From Pardosa pseudoannulata (lineage: Eukaryota > Arthropoda > Arachnida > Araneae > Lycosidae), in assembly GCA_032207245.1 (NCBI GenBank), contig CM063504.1, forward strand, positions 86,955,575 to 87,019,574: 64,000 nt of DNA, in the 5' to 3' direction. Positions 34,901-49,000 of the stretch are shown here, in pieces. The notes under the pieces were generated by a model. The model saw nothing but the letters and a program-made list of their open reading frames with translations. It was not told the DNA's origin and searched no databases. The translations under genes were made by a program, and so were the position numbers. Each line of letters begins with the position of its first letter. The stretch's first letter is position 1.

Positions 34901-37900
34901 TGTATGTGTTGGTGCACAAGCCTCAACAAATCTTTTTCAGAATTCACACTTAAGCTTACTTTATCAAAATTTGTGTTGCTAACCACAATATGTAAGTGAT
35001 GAAAAATATAGTATTTTCTTTTCTTGATTAAATTCTCTTTCTAAAAGAAAACTTTTTTAGTAAAAAAATTATTTTCAGCTGGTAAAATTAATTTTTTTTT
35101 TTTTTTTTTTTTTACTGAACAGTAAGACACTCTACACATATTATAAAAATTTACTTTTTTTTTTTACCTTCCTAGAAAATGACTGCTGTTATTTATTTTT
35201 TAAGTTTCCCTTACATAATGCTGTATTTTGAAATCAACACTATATGGTAAAAGGTGTATTTAAATTTGTAATTAAAAAATAGCATCACAATTTTAGATTT
35301 TTTATGTAAAAATTAATAAATTTTATTTTATATGTAAATATAAAATATAATTTATTAAATTGTAAATTTATTAAATGTGTATAAAATATGTATTTATATG
35401 TAAAATTAAATTGTATTTAAAAAGATTCTAAATATTTGTACTGACTTTTTTTTTGTTTATTTCAGTAAAACATAGAAATGTTGTTAGTAGAGTACCTTTT
35501 ATTAAAAGGATAAAACATAATGGCAAAGCAATTCCCCTCTGGATTGGCAGGGAAGATGAAACCCCGCCTGAACTCTGTGGTGCAATACAAGCAGATAAAA
35601 ATTATGTGGCTGAGGTAAGAAATTTTAAAAATGCATTCATTATTATAAAAGTGAATGTTCATTATTGAGAGCACTTAATAATGAACATAAAATTCAGATT
35701 TCACTAGGAAACTTTTAAAAATTTACTATGAATGTTTAATTATTAAACTAAATATAAAGCAGGAGATTTAAATGTTATAAAATATTGCATTCAGCAATCT
35801 TGGGTTGTTGCATCATAAAAATTTAGTAAAAATAATTTTTCTTTTATAAAAAAGCAACAACAAAACAAACAATGATTATAAGTTTTGAATAATAAACATA
35901 TCTGAATATTGCTTATTTATTTACAAATTTAAGATTCAATTTAAAGTAGTAACTCTTTACATAAATAATTTTTACTATATACTTACATTACTAGCCTTAT
36001 TACCCAACATTACATGGGTTTTAATTAAAAAATTATTTAAAAAAAGCTATAAGCTGAATAACTGGCAAGTTGCACTTGTATACAGTTCATTGAGCACTTT
36101 CTAATATAATTTTATGTGATGGTTGTTGTCTTACTGTGTATTTATCAGACCTAATGAAAAGCATAAAAAGGGGCAAAATAGTCTACCTTGACCTTGGATC
36201 AATTTGATTTGCCTAAAATATTTAAGTTACATGCAAAATTTCATCAAGATTAAACTTAGAATTTATAGTGAACAGGAGACATGCATATGGAGAATTTTAT
36301 ATATAAAAAAACCCTCTTAAATCTAGAATTTTCATTTACTTCTAATTTTCACAAAGACCACAAATTTAATCATTCAATAGAATTATTTTTTTTTAATTTT
36401 AAAGTTCTCTTTGCTCTCAACAATTTTTTAATGTACTTAAATTTTCACATGGTCTGCTCTTACATTGGCTTTCTTTGTTTTTTAAATAGTTATATTTAGT
36501 GCTTAGCAAGATGACATTTCTTTGAAAACAATTTCTGATTAATTTACAAAATGTGTATATTTTTCACCATGTACAGATTCTGAGAAAGAGATCAGTGAAT
36601 ATTTGAACAATGAGTTTAGTGATGTGCTGGAGCTGTTTCCAGAAGGATTTTTTTTTTTTTGACTATGTAGATGTAGACCCAGAACTCGTCATATGCAAAG
36701 ATGTCTGTGAAGATATTACAGAAGTAACATCTGAAAAAACACAAATTATGAAGATGCCTATTCATTTCCTATAGCCAGTGGGCTGATAATCAATGCTGAC
36801 AATGTCCTTAGTGCATGACATAGTGTACTGACATTATTAATTTAATGTCAGTTATTAAACAGTTAATTTAAAGCCAGGAAAATGTAATGAAAGATATTTG
36901 TATTTCTTTCTATAAAATTAGATTTCACAAAATGATAATATGAATTCAAAATAATAAGTGAATATAAAAAATGTATTTCTATTCTAAGTGAAGTGTTGTA
37001 ATAAATTGTTTTTTTAATCTACAATTTAAATTAATGTTTTACTTCAGTTTTATCATTAGTCAAAAACTCAATTTATACATTTATTTAAAAAAAGTGAAAA
37101 TATTTTGATTTATTGCTATGTTGTGATAGCATATATATTTGTCCTAATAGTCAAATATTCCAGAATAAAATAAAACATGTATTTTGAACAGATTTTTCAC
37201 TCCTGATGACTTAGATATATAAAGTCTTATTGTATACAGGCATATAGGAATGTTTAATTGTTTATTTATTCAAATATTAGCCTTTTAAAAGCTCTAGAAT
37301 CAAAGATCAAGAAGAGGTATTTATTCATCAAACCTGTGTTTTAAGTGAAATTACAATGCCTTTAATATATCACAAAAATAGAACAGAATGTTCAACCAAG
37401 AGTAAAAAGAAATATACCATTTAAGAAATAACCCCCCTTTTACTTTCTAATAATCTTGTTTATGTTGATTTTATGAAAAATTCACTGTTTTAGATGAAAA
37501 TTATTATATATTTTTTTTAATTTCAGGTTGGGGACATAGTGGCAGCTTTAGTAATAAATGATAAAAAGGAAAACTGGATATTAGCTGAAGTAGTGGCATA
37601 TGATCCTAACAGAAAAGAATATAAAGTAGATGACATTTATGAAGAACCAAAGAAAGAACAAACAATTAGCTGGAAAAAAGTAATTCCACTCCCCAAAATG
37701 AGAGCTGATCCAGAGACCAATCCTGATGCACTTTTCCCAAAGGATGCTTTAGTTCTAGCTTTATTTCCTGGAACCACTTGTTTTTATCCTGCTGTAGTAG
37801 GAGAGCTACCTACAAAACCTCAAGATCCTTATAAACTCTTATTTGAAGATAGCAGTTATGAAAGTGGTTTTTCATCCCCAATTAGTGTACATCAGCGTTA

Positions 37901-37961
37901 TGTAATACGCTATGAAGACAGCAGTGAGATTAAAGGTAAAATGGAAGAAACTAGGAAATGA
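25960..37961 (+). CDS. SGF29: SAGA-associated factor 29 (SGF29), five exons
   Basis: Coding exons: 25960-26010, 29190-29270, 32783-32993, 35466-35614 and 37527-37961 (TGA). Phases 0, 0, 1 and 0 agree at every GT..AG junction. The joined product is 308 residues (human 293). Residues 1-115 form a charged helical coiled-coil region; ~141-160 contain IPLWIGREDE and CGAIQADKNYVA, matching the conserved lead-in; 165-292 are the tandem Tudor domain. Visible landmarks are NWILAEVV, YKVDDIYEE, KVIPLP, TTCFYPAVV and LFEDSSY, which carry the acidic and aromatic residues that hold H3 lysine-4 trimethyl in the human protein. It is expected to act in the nucleus, recruiting the SAGA acetyltransferase module to H3K4me3 chromatin. 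Introns are large (1.9-3.5 kb) and full of transposons. Another conserved start upstream cannot be excluded, but this ATG gives a normal length. Confidence 0.93.
27240..28880 (-). mobile_element. Jockey-type LINE relic (C-terminal RNase H region) in SGF29 intron 1
   Basis: Reading the minus strand from 28880, decayed frames give FICFDNQAVLLAL, then WVPSHIGI and GNEIGDELA, the classic end of a LINE RNase H domain; in-frame stops interrupt it. The C-terminal tail continues to 27287 with WEQQDISVSCLLGFASVTGL, like the end of these ORF2 proteins. A hAT-like element (27648-28299) is inserted within it. The relic is 5'-truncated and antisense to SGF29. Borders are approximate. Confidence 0.7.
27648..28299. 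mobile_element. hAT-like element nested in the LINE relic
   Basis: The ends are CAGAACTATAACTAGG and, inward from the right, CAGGGCCGTAACTAGG. An exact 8-bp duplication, TGGGCTGG, flanks it (27640-27647 and 28300-28307). Removing the element rejoins LINE-derived sequence on both sides. The interior is AT-rich and non-coding. The termini resemble those at 16771. Confidence 0.8.
31037..31728. repeat. Direct repeat pair in SGF29 intron 2, ~590 bp apart
   Basis: The segments 31037-31140 and 31627-31728 both start with ATTTCATGAATTTTGT and share blocks ending in AAAGTTGAAATTT and ATTTTCTTTA. Further downstream a second shared motif, ACAGTATCATAAAG, occurs near 31899 and 32288. The pattern suggests an old tandemly arranged repeat unit of several hundred bp. 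No coding content. Confidence 0.5.
33075..34278 (-). mobile_element. Tc1/mariner element, copy B, in SGF29 intron 3
   Basis: The terminal inverted repeats share CTACCAATAAGTATTTGGAC, and TA flanks both sides (33073-33074 and 34279-34280). The length is 1,204 bp. It lies opposite to copy A (23339-24549) and is antisense to SGF29. Same family by termini, size and transposase. Confidence 0.9.
33138..34154 (-). pseudogene. Tc1-like transposase, frameshifted
   Basis: An ATG at 34154 leads into SLELSDFKKG and a stop; the second helix-turn-helix lies in a frame from 34095 (GRPTKLGDRDQR) and the DDE domain in another from about 33839 to 33138. Unlike copy A, the catalytic set looks intact: WSDESRF, FQDDN and NPIENLWDEL. 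The frame breaks still make it a pseudogene. Confidence 0.85.
36575..36830 (+). pseudogene. Possible transposase C-terminal relic (pogo/Tigger-type) in SGF29 intron 4
   Basis: A plus-strand frame reads SEKEISEYLNNEFSDVLELF, then after a T-run slips to DYVDVDPELVICKDVCEDIT and EVTSEKT. Acidic tails of this kind occur after the DDE domain in pogo-clade transposases. The segment is short, broken by a homopolymer slip and stops, and no catalytic part was found nearby, so the family is a guess; that it is decayed coding sequence is more certain. Confidence 0.4.
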
Positions 37962-38170
37962 AAGTTAGATCTTTTTCTATTTTTTGTAAATATATATTCT
38001 TAATGTAATATCTAGTTTCATCTGAAGTATTAAAAGGACACTTAATAGAGAATGCCTTTGTGAAAAATGTATATGGGAAAAACAATGGAAGGGTATGAAG
38101 AAATTATTTTTCTTTTCCTAAGAAGCAAAAATATATAGGAAATGGATAAAACCTTTGTGCTAGAATATAA

Positions 38171-38176
38171 CAATAA
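38171..38176 (+). terminator. Candidate SGF29 polyadenylation signal
   Basis: AATAAA lies 210 bp after the SGF29 stop codon in otherwise AT-rich DNA. It is the first canonical hexamer I see downstream of the stop. Confidence 0.4.
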
Positions 38177-41074
38177 ATGAAAAGCCAGCATAAATAAGGC
38201 AGAAATAGAAAAAAAAAATGAACATAAATGCATTCAGTTCTACTTGTACTTAAATTAAATTGGTTTTGCATTTATTGTTATGGGGAAATATTACAAATGT
38301 ATTAAAATAATGCAATATAATGCTTCTGGATTAAATATAAAAATTAAGTTTAACTTAATTTTTTCTTCTAAACTAATAGAGTATTTTAGAGTAGCTATAA
38401 TTTATTAGTAATTTTTTTTTAATTTCTTAATTTAAGAGAAACAATCTGGCGTTAACTACATATAAACTCTACAAAGCTCCTTTTTTTTAAACTTTTATTT
38501 CTATTTCTTTATATATTGTACTTGTTTTATGCTTCATTTTATTACCCCATTTTTATTTTATTTTTTTTTAACTCTGGTTCTAAAGCTAAAAGAAAAGAAA
38601 ATCTTATTTTAAATTTTTGTTACTTCAATTTGTGAGCAATGCTATCAGCAGCCATCATTTTGATGAATCATAAAATTAAACAATGGACTCTTTTCTTCTT
38701 TTTTGTAGTGGACTGAATATCTTCATATGCCACTAAATTGTAGCCAATAAGAAGAATGCTGAAACTATAAAGGAAATATACTGTATTTACAAGATATTTT
38801 GTGTTGTTGGGATGTCACATAAATTTACTTTATGTTAATGCTATCTTACTAGTGGACTGACTACATGCCACACTCATTATTTTTGAGACCCACTAAAGAA
38901 ATTACTCTTTTTAAACTAATGATATCTTTGCCAAATACATACATATTTTACACATTTTACATTGTCAGTATTAGTGAATTTTGAATCATGCTAAGAATTC
39001 AATGGAGAAATGAAAGTATTTAAGTTTCAACTTCAATAAATTTGTGTCTAAATTTGAATATCCTGATAAAAAAATTTCAATTCAAGATTTCCTGAATTTC
39101 ATGATACTTCAACATAATTTTAATTTATTCAGCAATAAATAAAATATTGTTATTAAATTGGTAAATCCAGGATTGTGTGGTAGATTTTTTTAATATGATA
39201 CAAGCCTTTGAAATGCTGTCCCTTATGTTTCAATTTCGTTACTGATGCTGTCCCCTGATGCAATCGAATTCTTTGTATCATAGAGGGTACAGTCCTGAAT
39301 AGATCCTTAGTATCAGATAAAATTGTATGGCATTTAGACTGGCTCTGGTAGGAAAGTAATAAGTATATTGAGCATAGGTGAAACAAAACTAAAGTATAAG
39401 AATGCCAAAAATTGTAAAAGGTTGAACTAAATAGTGTAACAAATATCTAGGATGATATAAATAAAAACAGTTATGTTAAAGCAATAAGAAAATAACTTCA
39501 ATATAATTAGGATTAAAAACAGAAACAAAACTGACTTGAAATAATGTTTAATAATAATATAAAAGAATTGGAAACTAAGTAAATGGGGAAAATTATGTGA
39601 GGATTCTAGTGTTGAACAAGAATCAAGAAAAAAAAAATGTTAATCCATAAGAAAGGAAAATACATTAAAGAAATTCTCAAATGTAGCAAGGATATTAATA
39701 AAATAAGACAAGATAGTTTTTCTTTTCTCACACAAAAAAAGCAGTTGAAATGAGGGGAGGGTGAATCTTAGTCTTATCTATAGGTCTGCCTAATTATTTT
39801 CTTATATTCTATTGAAAAAATGACTGTCCCCACTTCATCACCCCATTAAAATTTAAAAAAAAAACCCTGATCTGGTGATCTAGAAAATAATTCAATAACT
39901 AAGACCTATAGCTAATATAATAAGACCTATAGCTAATATAATATAATAACTAAGACCTATAGCTAAAAATATTCTGACCATAAAGACAATTTTGAAATAG
40001 TCTTATTAATACAACAAAACTCATTTTGCTTGTTTTCTTAAATACCATTAAAAAAAATGATATTTCCAGGAACAAAGCAAAGGGACTGAAATTGTCTGAT
40101 GATAGATGCAAGAAAACATTTTTTCTTAGATTACCCATTGGTTTTATGGGGTTGAATTTGGACCAAATGAATTAAACTATGCAGGAACAATAGATTGATA
40201 TTATATGACATACATTTAATATTGAAATAAACTACAATTGTCTGTAGGAACGTTTTATAAGATTTTTTTTAAATATTCTATGGTCTAAAACAAGTCAGTT
40301 AATAAAAAGTGAAAATAGATAAGATTAAAGGTACTTTGCCCTCAATACTCAAGTTATGCATTTTAATGTAATATATACTATCTACTCTGTTATGTATTTT
40401 TAACATCTTAAGTAGCATATTAATTAAAATATAAAAGATTATATTTGCTGAGGGATTGTGAAAAATCAGTAGAAGGTGAGTGTTTTAAAAGAAAAGAAAT
40501 CCTCAAAAATCAATTATATACAAACTTGTGTACCATCCACATAATGCTATATGCAATGAACAATACCACTGATTCCTTTTCTAATGTCAATCATCTTAGT
40601 AATAAAATGAAAAAAACTTAATTCTTTTAGAATTGTTATAAATTTATTTTAAAAACTAATTCAAGCACAAAAGAAATGCATAGAGAAAGATCATAGAAGT
40701 TGATATTAAACGTTTCACTTTACAAAAACATAATTAGTTAAACTCATTTGATAAGAAACTAATAATCAGACTTTAAAGATGGAAAATGTTTACATATTTT
40801 TATTTAGACAAGAAAAAAAACTTTTCAAATCTTGAGTTTTCTAATAAAACAGAATGGAATGCGTTAAAAAAGAGGAGGAGAGAGAAAAAACATTTTTCTT
40901 ACTCAAATTTTCCATTTTTTTTTTTGATGAATTGTTCTTGATAATTGTAAAATAAATAAATATGCAGATATATACACATATGTACAAATTTCAATAACAA
41001 AAATGACATACATATTTAAAAAATTCTGAACATATTTTCAAATTAAATATTAAGATAGTAATTAATATTAAAAT
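38177..41074. other. Intergenic region between SGF29 and BLOC1S4 (tail-to-tail)
   Basis: No gene was found. It holds a small minisatellite (39895-39969) of three copies of AAGACCTATAGCTAA with variable spacers, and poly(A/T) tracts. On the minus strand, AATAAA at 40804-40799 lies ~270 bp beyond the BLOC1S4 stop and may end that transcript. Confidence 0.55.
39895..39969. repeat. Minisatellite, three copies of AAGACCTATAGCTAA
   Basis: The core AAGACCTATAGCTAATAT repeats at about 39901, 39922 and 39951, with AATATAATAACT-like spacers between. Confidence 0.8.
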
Positions 41075-44000
41075 TTATGCATCATCTTTCTCGGCAGTTG
41101 GTGATTTTTCTTGACTTACAAAGAAATCTTCAGTTTTAAAGATTTCTGGTGGTTCATACTTCATTTGCTTTTTAGATTCACTGGATCTTTTCTGAAATTA
41201 GAAAATGTAAACATACTTGAAAACAGTTTGTGATTTTGTGTTTAATGTAAATTACACTGATAAAAAAAACAATGTAATTTGCTTTAATAAAAACAAACTA
41301 TTTATTTTAAAAATATCTTTAAAAACATAAACAAATTAAGTATTTTAAAATATTCACATATCATTACAGCTATTGCCTTTGTATACACAAAACACTTTAT
41401 GCACTTTAATGGGTTGAGCCAAAGGCTCAACCCATTAAAGTGTAATTTTTATAATATTTCTCATATTACAATAGTAATAAATATATTAGAAAAAATTAAG
41501 TATATGTCAATCTATTAAGTTATAATATGTAAAATCGAGTACTTAATCTTTATACCAATAACTACATATGTACAAAAAATGCACCTTTAGAAAAAATTAA
41601 AAAGAATATTAATATATTACCTGAAAAAGAATTATAACAATCACTTTAGAAGAGTGTTATGTAGAAAATTTTTTTAATTTTTACTTCTTTATGTAAATTT
41701 GTTAAAGATGGTATTTCATATTGAAAGCTCTCTATTACTCCTATAAATGTGCATTGATTTATATAGAATGTGTTTATACAGTGATTAATACATCTAATCC
41801 ATTTAATTGAAGAACATGCAAAACAGACACATAAATGGATTAATTTTAATTAGAAAATCCATGCCACTTGTAATTTAAGTCTTCATTATTGTTTTAAAAG
41901 CATATATTGACAATTCATTAATAAGTTCTCACATTCAATAACATTAAAATGCTATTTTTACTCATTTAAAAAGGTGGAAAAAAGAATTATGTAAATTTAA
42001 ATAAGACATTTGCTGTAATACTAAAAGAGAATTGTTATCCATTTTTTAAAATACAATTTCAAATACTTATTTTTATTTACTTTAATTATTATATAAGAAT
42101 ATCTTACTGAAAACAAAGGCTTTTGAAGAGTGTTAAAGAGCTTTTTCACAGAGCTGCTATCTAGCCGTTCTTCAGCCTCTGCCACTTTTTCTTCCATCAT
42201 ATCCAAATTTTGTTTTATTTTTAGCACCATTTGCTACAGAAATAAATATTTTTTTTTTTTTTAGTAAATAGCATTTTTTTCTCATTTAAAGCAAAATAAA
42301 AATAAATTGTATAAAAAGCTTACAACAAGTATTTAAAAGCACTATATTTGACGAACGAAGATTGTTATGACTGTATGTATTCAACCAAACTAGGGCATTA
42401 AATTACCCTTTGCCTACATTTTTATGGGAGCATACTTATGATACACATTAACCTTTTCAGACGGCCTGGGACAACATGTGTCCCGCAAATGCATTAGTTC
42501 TTCAAAGAACCCTTTTCAAAAGGTTAAAACAAGGATGTTAAACTTGCCAATGGTACACATGATGAGTATTTCTATGGCTACCCAAAAAAACAGTATGCAG
42601 TAAAAGTATTAATATATATCTTATTATTAAATTTAAAATTTCATATGTTTTGTCATCTTGATATGTTGTTTGTCATGTTTTAGTGCTTGTTATGTTTCCT
42701 ATGCTCACATGCAACAGTCTGTACACATGTTTTCATATACTATACAGGAAATATGCTAACAATGATATGAGCTATTACCATAGGAATGAAATAGACTGGT
42801 AGTAAAAAAAAATTGTGAAATACAATTAAAAGAAAGAAATGAGCCAAATAAAAACAGAAATTAAATAACTAAATCAACCAGTAAAAAAAGTAAATAAAAA
42901 TTTATATAATTTGAAGAACATTTTAAAAATTGTCCCATAAATTAATTTACATAAATATTTTAATCCTTTAAGCATGTTATTAGAAGAAGAAAAATATATC
43001 TAATGGCATTTACAGGCTTGCAACTGCTGAGGTACTTACAAAAAAGTGATAAAAAGGGACAAATAATACAGAATAAGTGACTAAACATTGAAAAAAAAAG
43101 CGATTTTTTTCTCCTCTTCATTACAGATGCTATTAAGATTTTTCTATTTATTTTAACTCTAAATCAAATGATTTATGCAAGACATGATTTTAGCGTAAAA
43201 TACAAAAAGGTTAAAAATTTAGTTTAACACAACTTAAAATTGCTTTTTATTTAAGAAAATCTATAAATTAGATTTGAATACATACAATACAATAATTTTA
43301 TAATCATCATTTTCTGCATATATTAATGATGTTTTGAAATATGTACATAGCTAGATTGAGTATCTAAATAAAAATTGTGAAGAAAGAGAGAAATGTGTGC
43401 TTTGACGTAAGTTACTTTAATGTATTAAATGTACATTTCAGTACAAATGTAGATTTCAGGAACTTCTTAATGACTTTTTAAAATCCCTAAATTCTGGAAA
43501 CCATATGACTAATTACATTTTAATAAGAAAAATAAGATTAGAGCATCACATTTTTGGTGCTGTCATTCTGCATTACAAACAGATTAAATTAAAGGAATCT
43601 GACTGAGTAAAACATTTTGCTACAGGCATATACCTCCAATTATTCTGGATGAAATGGATAACGGTTTTGCCAGATATTAGATAGTCAGAGCTCTCTTGTT
43701 TATTAGATATGGATATCATGACCAGATATTAGCTGGCTCTCCCAAGCTAAAACTATACTTGTTATATTTTATACTTTTATAGACATATTTACAAATGATA
43801 TATTACAAATAGATATTTTTTAAAAACATTCAAATATATCAATTTACTTTAAAAGCTTAACTGTTGATTGGAATAGATTAGTTTTGATTGCTACAATCTA
43901 CCTTTTTGTTGCAAAATAGCTAATAAGACTGGGACATACTGAAATCCGAAAAAGCACAAAAATTGAAAAACAAATTTAAAATGTCTTATCTGTGTTGTAA

Positions 44001-45968
44001 TCATGCAAAAATAGCAATACTACATCTGTAGCAGAGTGGCTAGTCTTCTAAAAAAGCACACATAAAAAGCATGTTTACATAATCTGGAAACAATTGATAA
44101 AACACCAAAAATTACACTTTAATTTGTTTCTAGTTTATATTGCTTAAATTTATGAATTATGATTGCTTAAATTTAGTGCTACCTTCAGATAGAGTTACCA
44201 GTGTTGTGAAACCATTGTCATAGGTATTTAAATAAAAATATTATTGGCTGCAATGGTCTAGCGCTACAATTCTCAAACTGGGTGCTGCAGTAGTAATCTG
44301 GAAAAGCCAACATAAAACTGTGAAACTGATAAAAACAGTATAAAATTACTCAAAAGTTAAAATAAAAAATTTTCCCTACCACTGTCAAAATGTACTAAAA
44401 GATGCATTTTTGTTCTTTGTATTTTTCTTGAGGTACGACCAATCATCTACCTCCGTGGTACTTAAATTGCATGTCATGGCAAAAAAGATTTAAGAAGTGT
44501 TGATGTAGCATTTTACTTTACAGCAATTTGATATCTGCTTGGCAACATATTTGACAATTGCAGAAATTTTTATTTTCATTTTATAATCGAAAATATATGG
44601 CATATTTTTCAACATTGCTTCTGAAAGAAAAATTGAGATGGTTAAGTATGACTGGTGTCATAAGTCTTATATAATTTAGTAGAGAAACCATCAGATTAGT
44701 TTTGGAAATTTACAACTGCTGCTATTACTGTTACTAATCAAATAACCACTGCAGAAGCTGAGAAACTGCTTTGTAAATTACATTATATCTACAGATTTAA
44801 TTTTCAAAATTTGTTCTGCAAACCTTCAAGAAAATAAACAAGCCACCACTGATATATATCTTTACATGTAAATATAAAGAACACACTATTTCAAAATAAT
44901 TACATACCATAGAATTTTGATTCATTTGCATGTTTTCTAAATGGAAATTGATAAATATATATCAGTCACATATAAATTAATGCATATAAACATTAATATA
45001 AAGATATATGGTCCTGTATTTAGATTTACCTCTAATTTATCAACTTTGTCAAACATCTTTTCCATTTCTTCACACTTATTATAAATTTCAGGAAGAGTTG
45101 TATTGAGACATAGAGCATTGTCACCTCTTACCTGTAAAATAACTTAATTTTATTAAATTTTTGAAGTAATACTGACATTTTTTAAAAAGTTGTCAACAAT
45201 TAAAAACATTCCTTTGTATGTTTTATTGTCAAATAAAGATTTCTTGTCCAAAATGTATGAATCAGATACCTTATTACATACTAGAATGAAAATATACTAG
45301 ATATAATCTAAAATTTCCTTACATTAATTTGATTAGGTTAAAAATTCTCATGCTTAATTCTAATAATTACATAATTTTAAAAAATGAACAGACTATATTT
45401 ATCAGAGTCATTTTAGTTAGATAAAAGATCATTTTTCATTGAATAAAAGTGTATTTTTTGTACTCATAATGGGACTATATATTAATAAGGCCTATATTAT
45501 GTGTAAAAACTATTTGTCATACAAAACTTCAGCACTTGCATGTTCCTCATACCCTTAAAAGAATTGTTGAGTAGTAAAAATGTAGGATTCAAAATAAATG
45601 TATTTGGAAAATAGCAGAACACATTAGCACTTAAAAAAGACTGGAGAGGCAGGACACAACATCCTTGGATAGACATCAAAAGTGAACATTACTTAACACA
45701 CAAAAAAAATGGTCTTAAATACAAAATGAGATCAACTAGAAAAAATGCAATTGTAACATTTATATCATCTTTCTTTTAAAACAATATTAACAATCAAACG
45801 ATTGCTGAAGATAAAACTAAGTATTTGTGTTACTACAACTTTCTAAACCAAGAATAACAAAAAGGATGATTTTGTCACTTTGAAAACAAAAGTTAATTTA
45901 AGTAAAAAAAAAAAAAATTCAAATATCTATACCTCATGTATTTTGATAAACTCCTTTCAATATTTTAG

Positions 45969-46000
<32 letters not shown>

Positions 46001-49000
46001 AGTATCACAAGTATCAGTCTTTAAGGGCCAAAATCCAAAAGAGGACAAGTGTGCCAAATAAATGATAAAAATGTACTGTGAATTTCCTGTGATTAAATAG
46101 AAAAAAAGTTAAAATATTCAAAAAGGTATAAATTTTTATACTTTCATATAACAATTTACCTTTATATAATAAGAACAAAATTTAATATATTCTTTTTAAG
46201 AGATACTGTTTAACAGATCAAGGATTTCTTTGTGATGGTTTGGGAATTATTTGGACATTTAAGTTGCTTCAGAGCACTCCTATCAATATACTCACAATAC
46301 TTATGGTGGCTGGCAAATTGAACAAGATTAAGTGTACTAAGAATGGAGATAACTTCAGCAGTATAAACAGAGCAAACAAGAGTGAGGCTTAAACTAACAG
46401 TGGTCTGATTATACACAATATCACAGCCAATGTGACCAAAACTTAGATGATAATCTTTAAATTGGTTACAATGAACTAAATAAATTTGTTTAAACATAGC
46501 AGGGTCACTAATTTCTTTTTCAAACAAAGATTTCTACTAACATAAATCTGAGGAATGCTCCACGTAGGAATAATGAGGTTATTTAAAATAGCTATAGAAA
46601 TGTTTTAAAGGTTAGCCTCATGTACAAGAGATTGTGCATATTTGCTAAAAGGAGATGTACACGTTGAAAAAGTGTTAAAGCAGAATACAAACTATGAATA
46701 GGAGAATCACAAAATACTCCACAGTACATACAGAGGACTGCATGATGTATTAGATTGAACCAATGAGCCAATCTAGAAGCACAGCCATAAATCACAGAAC
46801 TGTAATCAATGTACGAAAGTTCCATTCATTGATAAATTCAAAGTAAAGAGGTGCAATCAGCTAAGTATTTGAGAGGACTTTAAATAGATTTAGTAGTTTC
46901 TCCCATTTTTATTTGCAGATGTCAAATGTACAGCAAAAAATTTAGTCAAATGTCCAAAATCACAGATATTAAACCTCTTCAACAATAGTAATGGAAACTA
47001 AGCATGCGAATAGTGGGATGAGGGTGCATTCCCTTCTTCCTTCAAAAGTGAACACAGTTGCCTCAGCTTTTTTCTCTGTGGGAGAAAAAGAATTTTCTTG
47101 CATCAATTGATGTTGTGGTTAACAGCAGTTTGAAGTTGGTATTCAATGACATGCATATCTGAGCCTTGACAAGAAATGTACAAATTATCAACACAAAGAC
47201 TGTTTTTTACAGGTGGGGATAGAACAATTAAAATGTTAGAAAATTAAATAGTAAAAAGTGTTACACTGAGGACATTACCTCATGGGACACCTTTATACGC
47301 TTGCGTAAAAAATCTTCAGGTGGTAATTCCTACATGAACTTTAAAGTTTCTATTGTATAATTTTTTTTAATAAACATAGAATTTGGTTTGGAGCACTGCA
47401 GTCTACTTTTTTGCAATACAAGGGCTGACGAAATTGGGATCTACTGTTTAAAGCCAATTCTGAATGACTATGAACATCCATGCCACAGCAAGATTCAAAC
47501 CCACAAACTCCGGCACCGAAGATCAACGCTCTAATCATTCAGCCATCATTTGGCTAATAAACAGGAAGATTGCCAAAGAAACCAAGAATATTAATGTCCA
47601 GAGAATGCCATAATGCCAAGTATGGTCATATGCTTATTTAATATCCCCCCCAAACAAAAATAGAAACTAGATGGTTCCTCCATACAAGAGCTATACAGAT
47701 TTCAATTTTTAGACTAACAAAGTTATCTAAAGTGGACCTTCTCCTCTGAATCCATTCCGTTGAACTAAAATCTTTATATGCCAACTGGGCATTAACCATG
47801 CATTCAAAAGTTTAGCACAGGCAATTTTTTTAAAGCAATAGGCTGAAACTGAAAGCATCCTTTAGGATTAGGAAATGCAGTCTATAATAATGTTTTAAAA
47901 TATACATATATATGAGCTACGAACTCAGGTAACTTCTCTCTTTAGGAATAAAAATTATTAAAAAATAACCATTACTTTTTTGTACTAATTATTTCTTATT
48001 AAAAAAAATTTATCTTCAGTTTGGTTCTTTATGCAAATAAACTTAAGATTAGGAAGTCAACTTCCTTCTTATACTATTATGGTTACTGGTATACTTAGTT
48101 CATAAACTGTAAATTGTTATTTAGCCAAACCTTGCTAACAAATTTCAAATATAAGTAAAAATACAAATTTTCACTTTAAAACATTCAAAATACAAATTAT
48201 AAAACTCAACTCAGAATTAAAATACAATTTTTCACAATATATAAACATGGTACTAATCATTGCTGAAACATAAGTCTTTTAATATAATATACATCTGTGT
48301 ATACATATGTAATGGGTTTTTTTATATATTTCATATTATTAAATTAATTTTTTATTACAAATTTCCCTATATTTAATATAAATCAGCACATAGCACTTAA
48401 AACAATTTACAAACATAACAGAACCAAAATCACTTAGAATAAATTCTTAACTAAAATTACTTAAAAATAACTTACCATATCGACCAAAGATGTGAATTCA
48501 TCAAGACGAGTAAGAATGTCTTCTATTTCATCTTCTAATGCTGCTTTCTAAATAATGATAATCAGCAGATATAATCTCTGACCTACACTTCTAAATGCAT
48601 TTTTATCCCATAGGTATTTTATTTTGATGTACCCGTTAAGATAATTTTCTACACAAAAATACTTAGTAATATGTATCTTATACTACTAGTGAATAAGTAT
48701 GAATGTTTAGAAAAGAATTATAATTAGATAAGTATTTTTAGAAAAAAAAATCACAAACAGCAAATGATACAAAGTTCACATATTTTAATTTTGGCCTAAT
48801 AGTAGAAAATTACTCAATTTAGAATACTTTGAGTGAAACGATAAATTTTAAAGGTTAATATCCTAACATTTGAAGCTCGAAAGATGCAACGTGAATAATT
48901 TAAATACTAGCTATTCTTTATTACCCTCGTAATCTTAAAGAAAAAGATCAACAAACTGAAAGTTAAAACGTATCTTTAGTTGCTCTAATTTAATTTTAAA

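Noticed and set aside
39153..39386. 77-residue minus-strand ORF between SGF29 and BLOC1S4
   Set aside because: It looks slightly protein-like (SVTKLKHKGQHFKGLYH) but has no domain, no splice context and no second exon; possibly repeat-derived.
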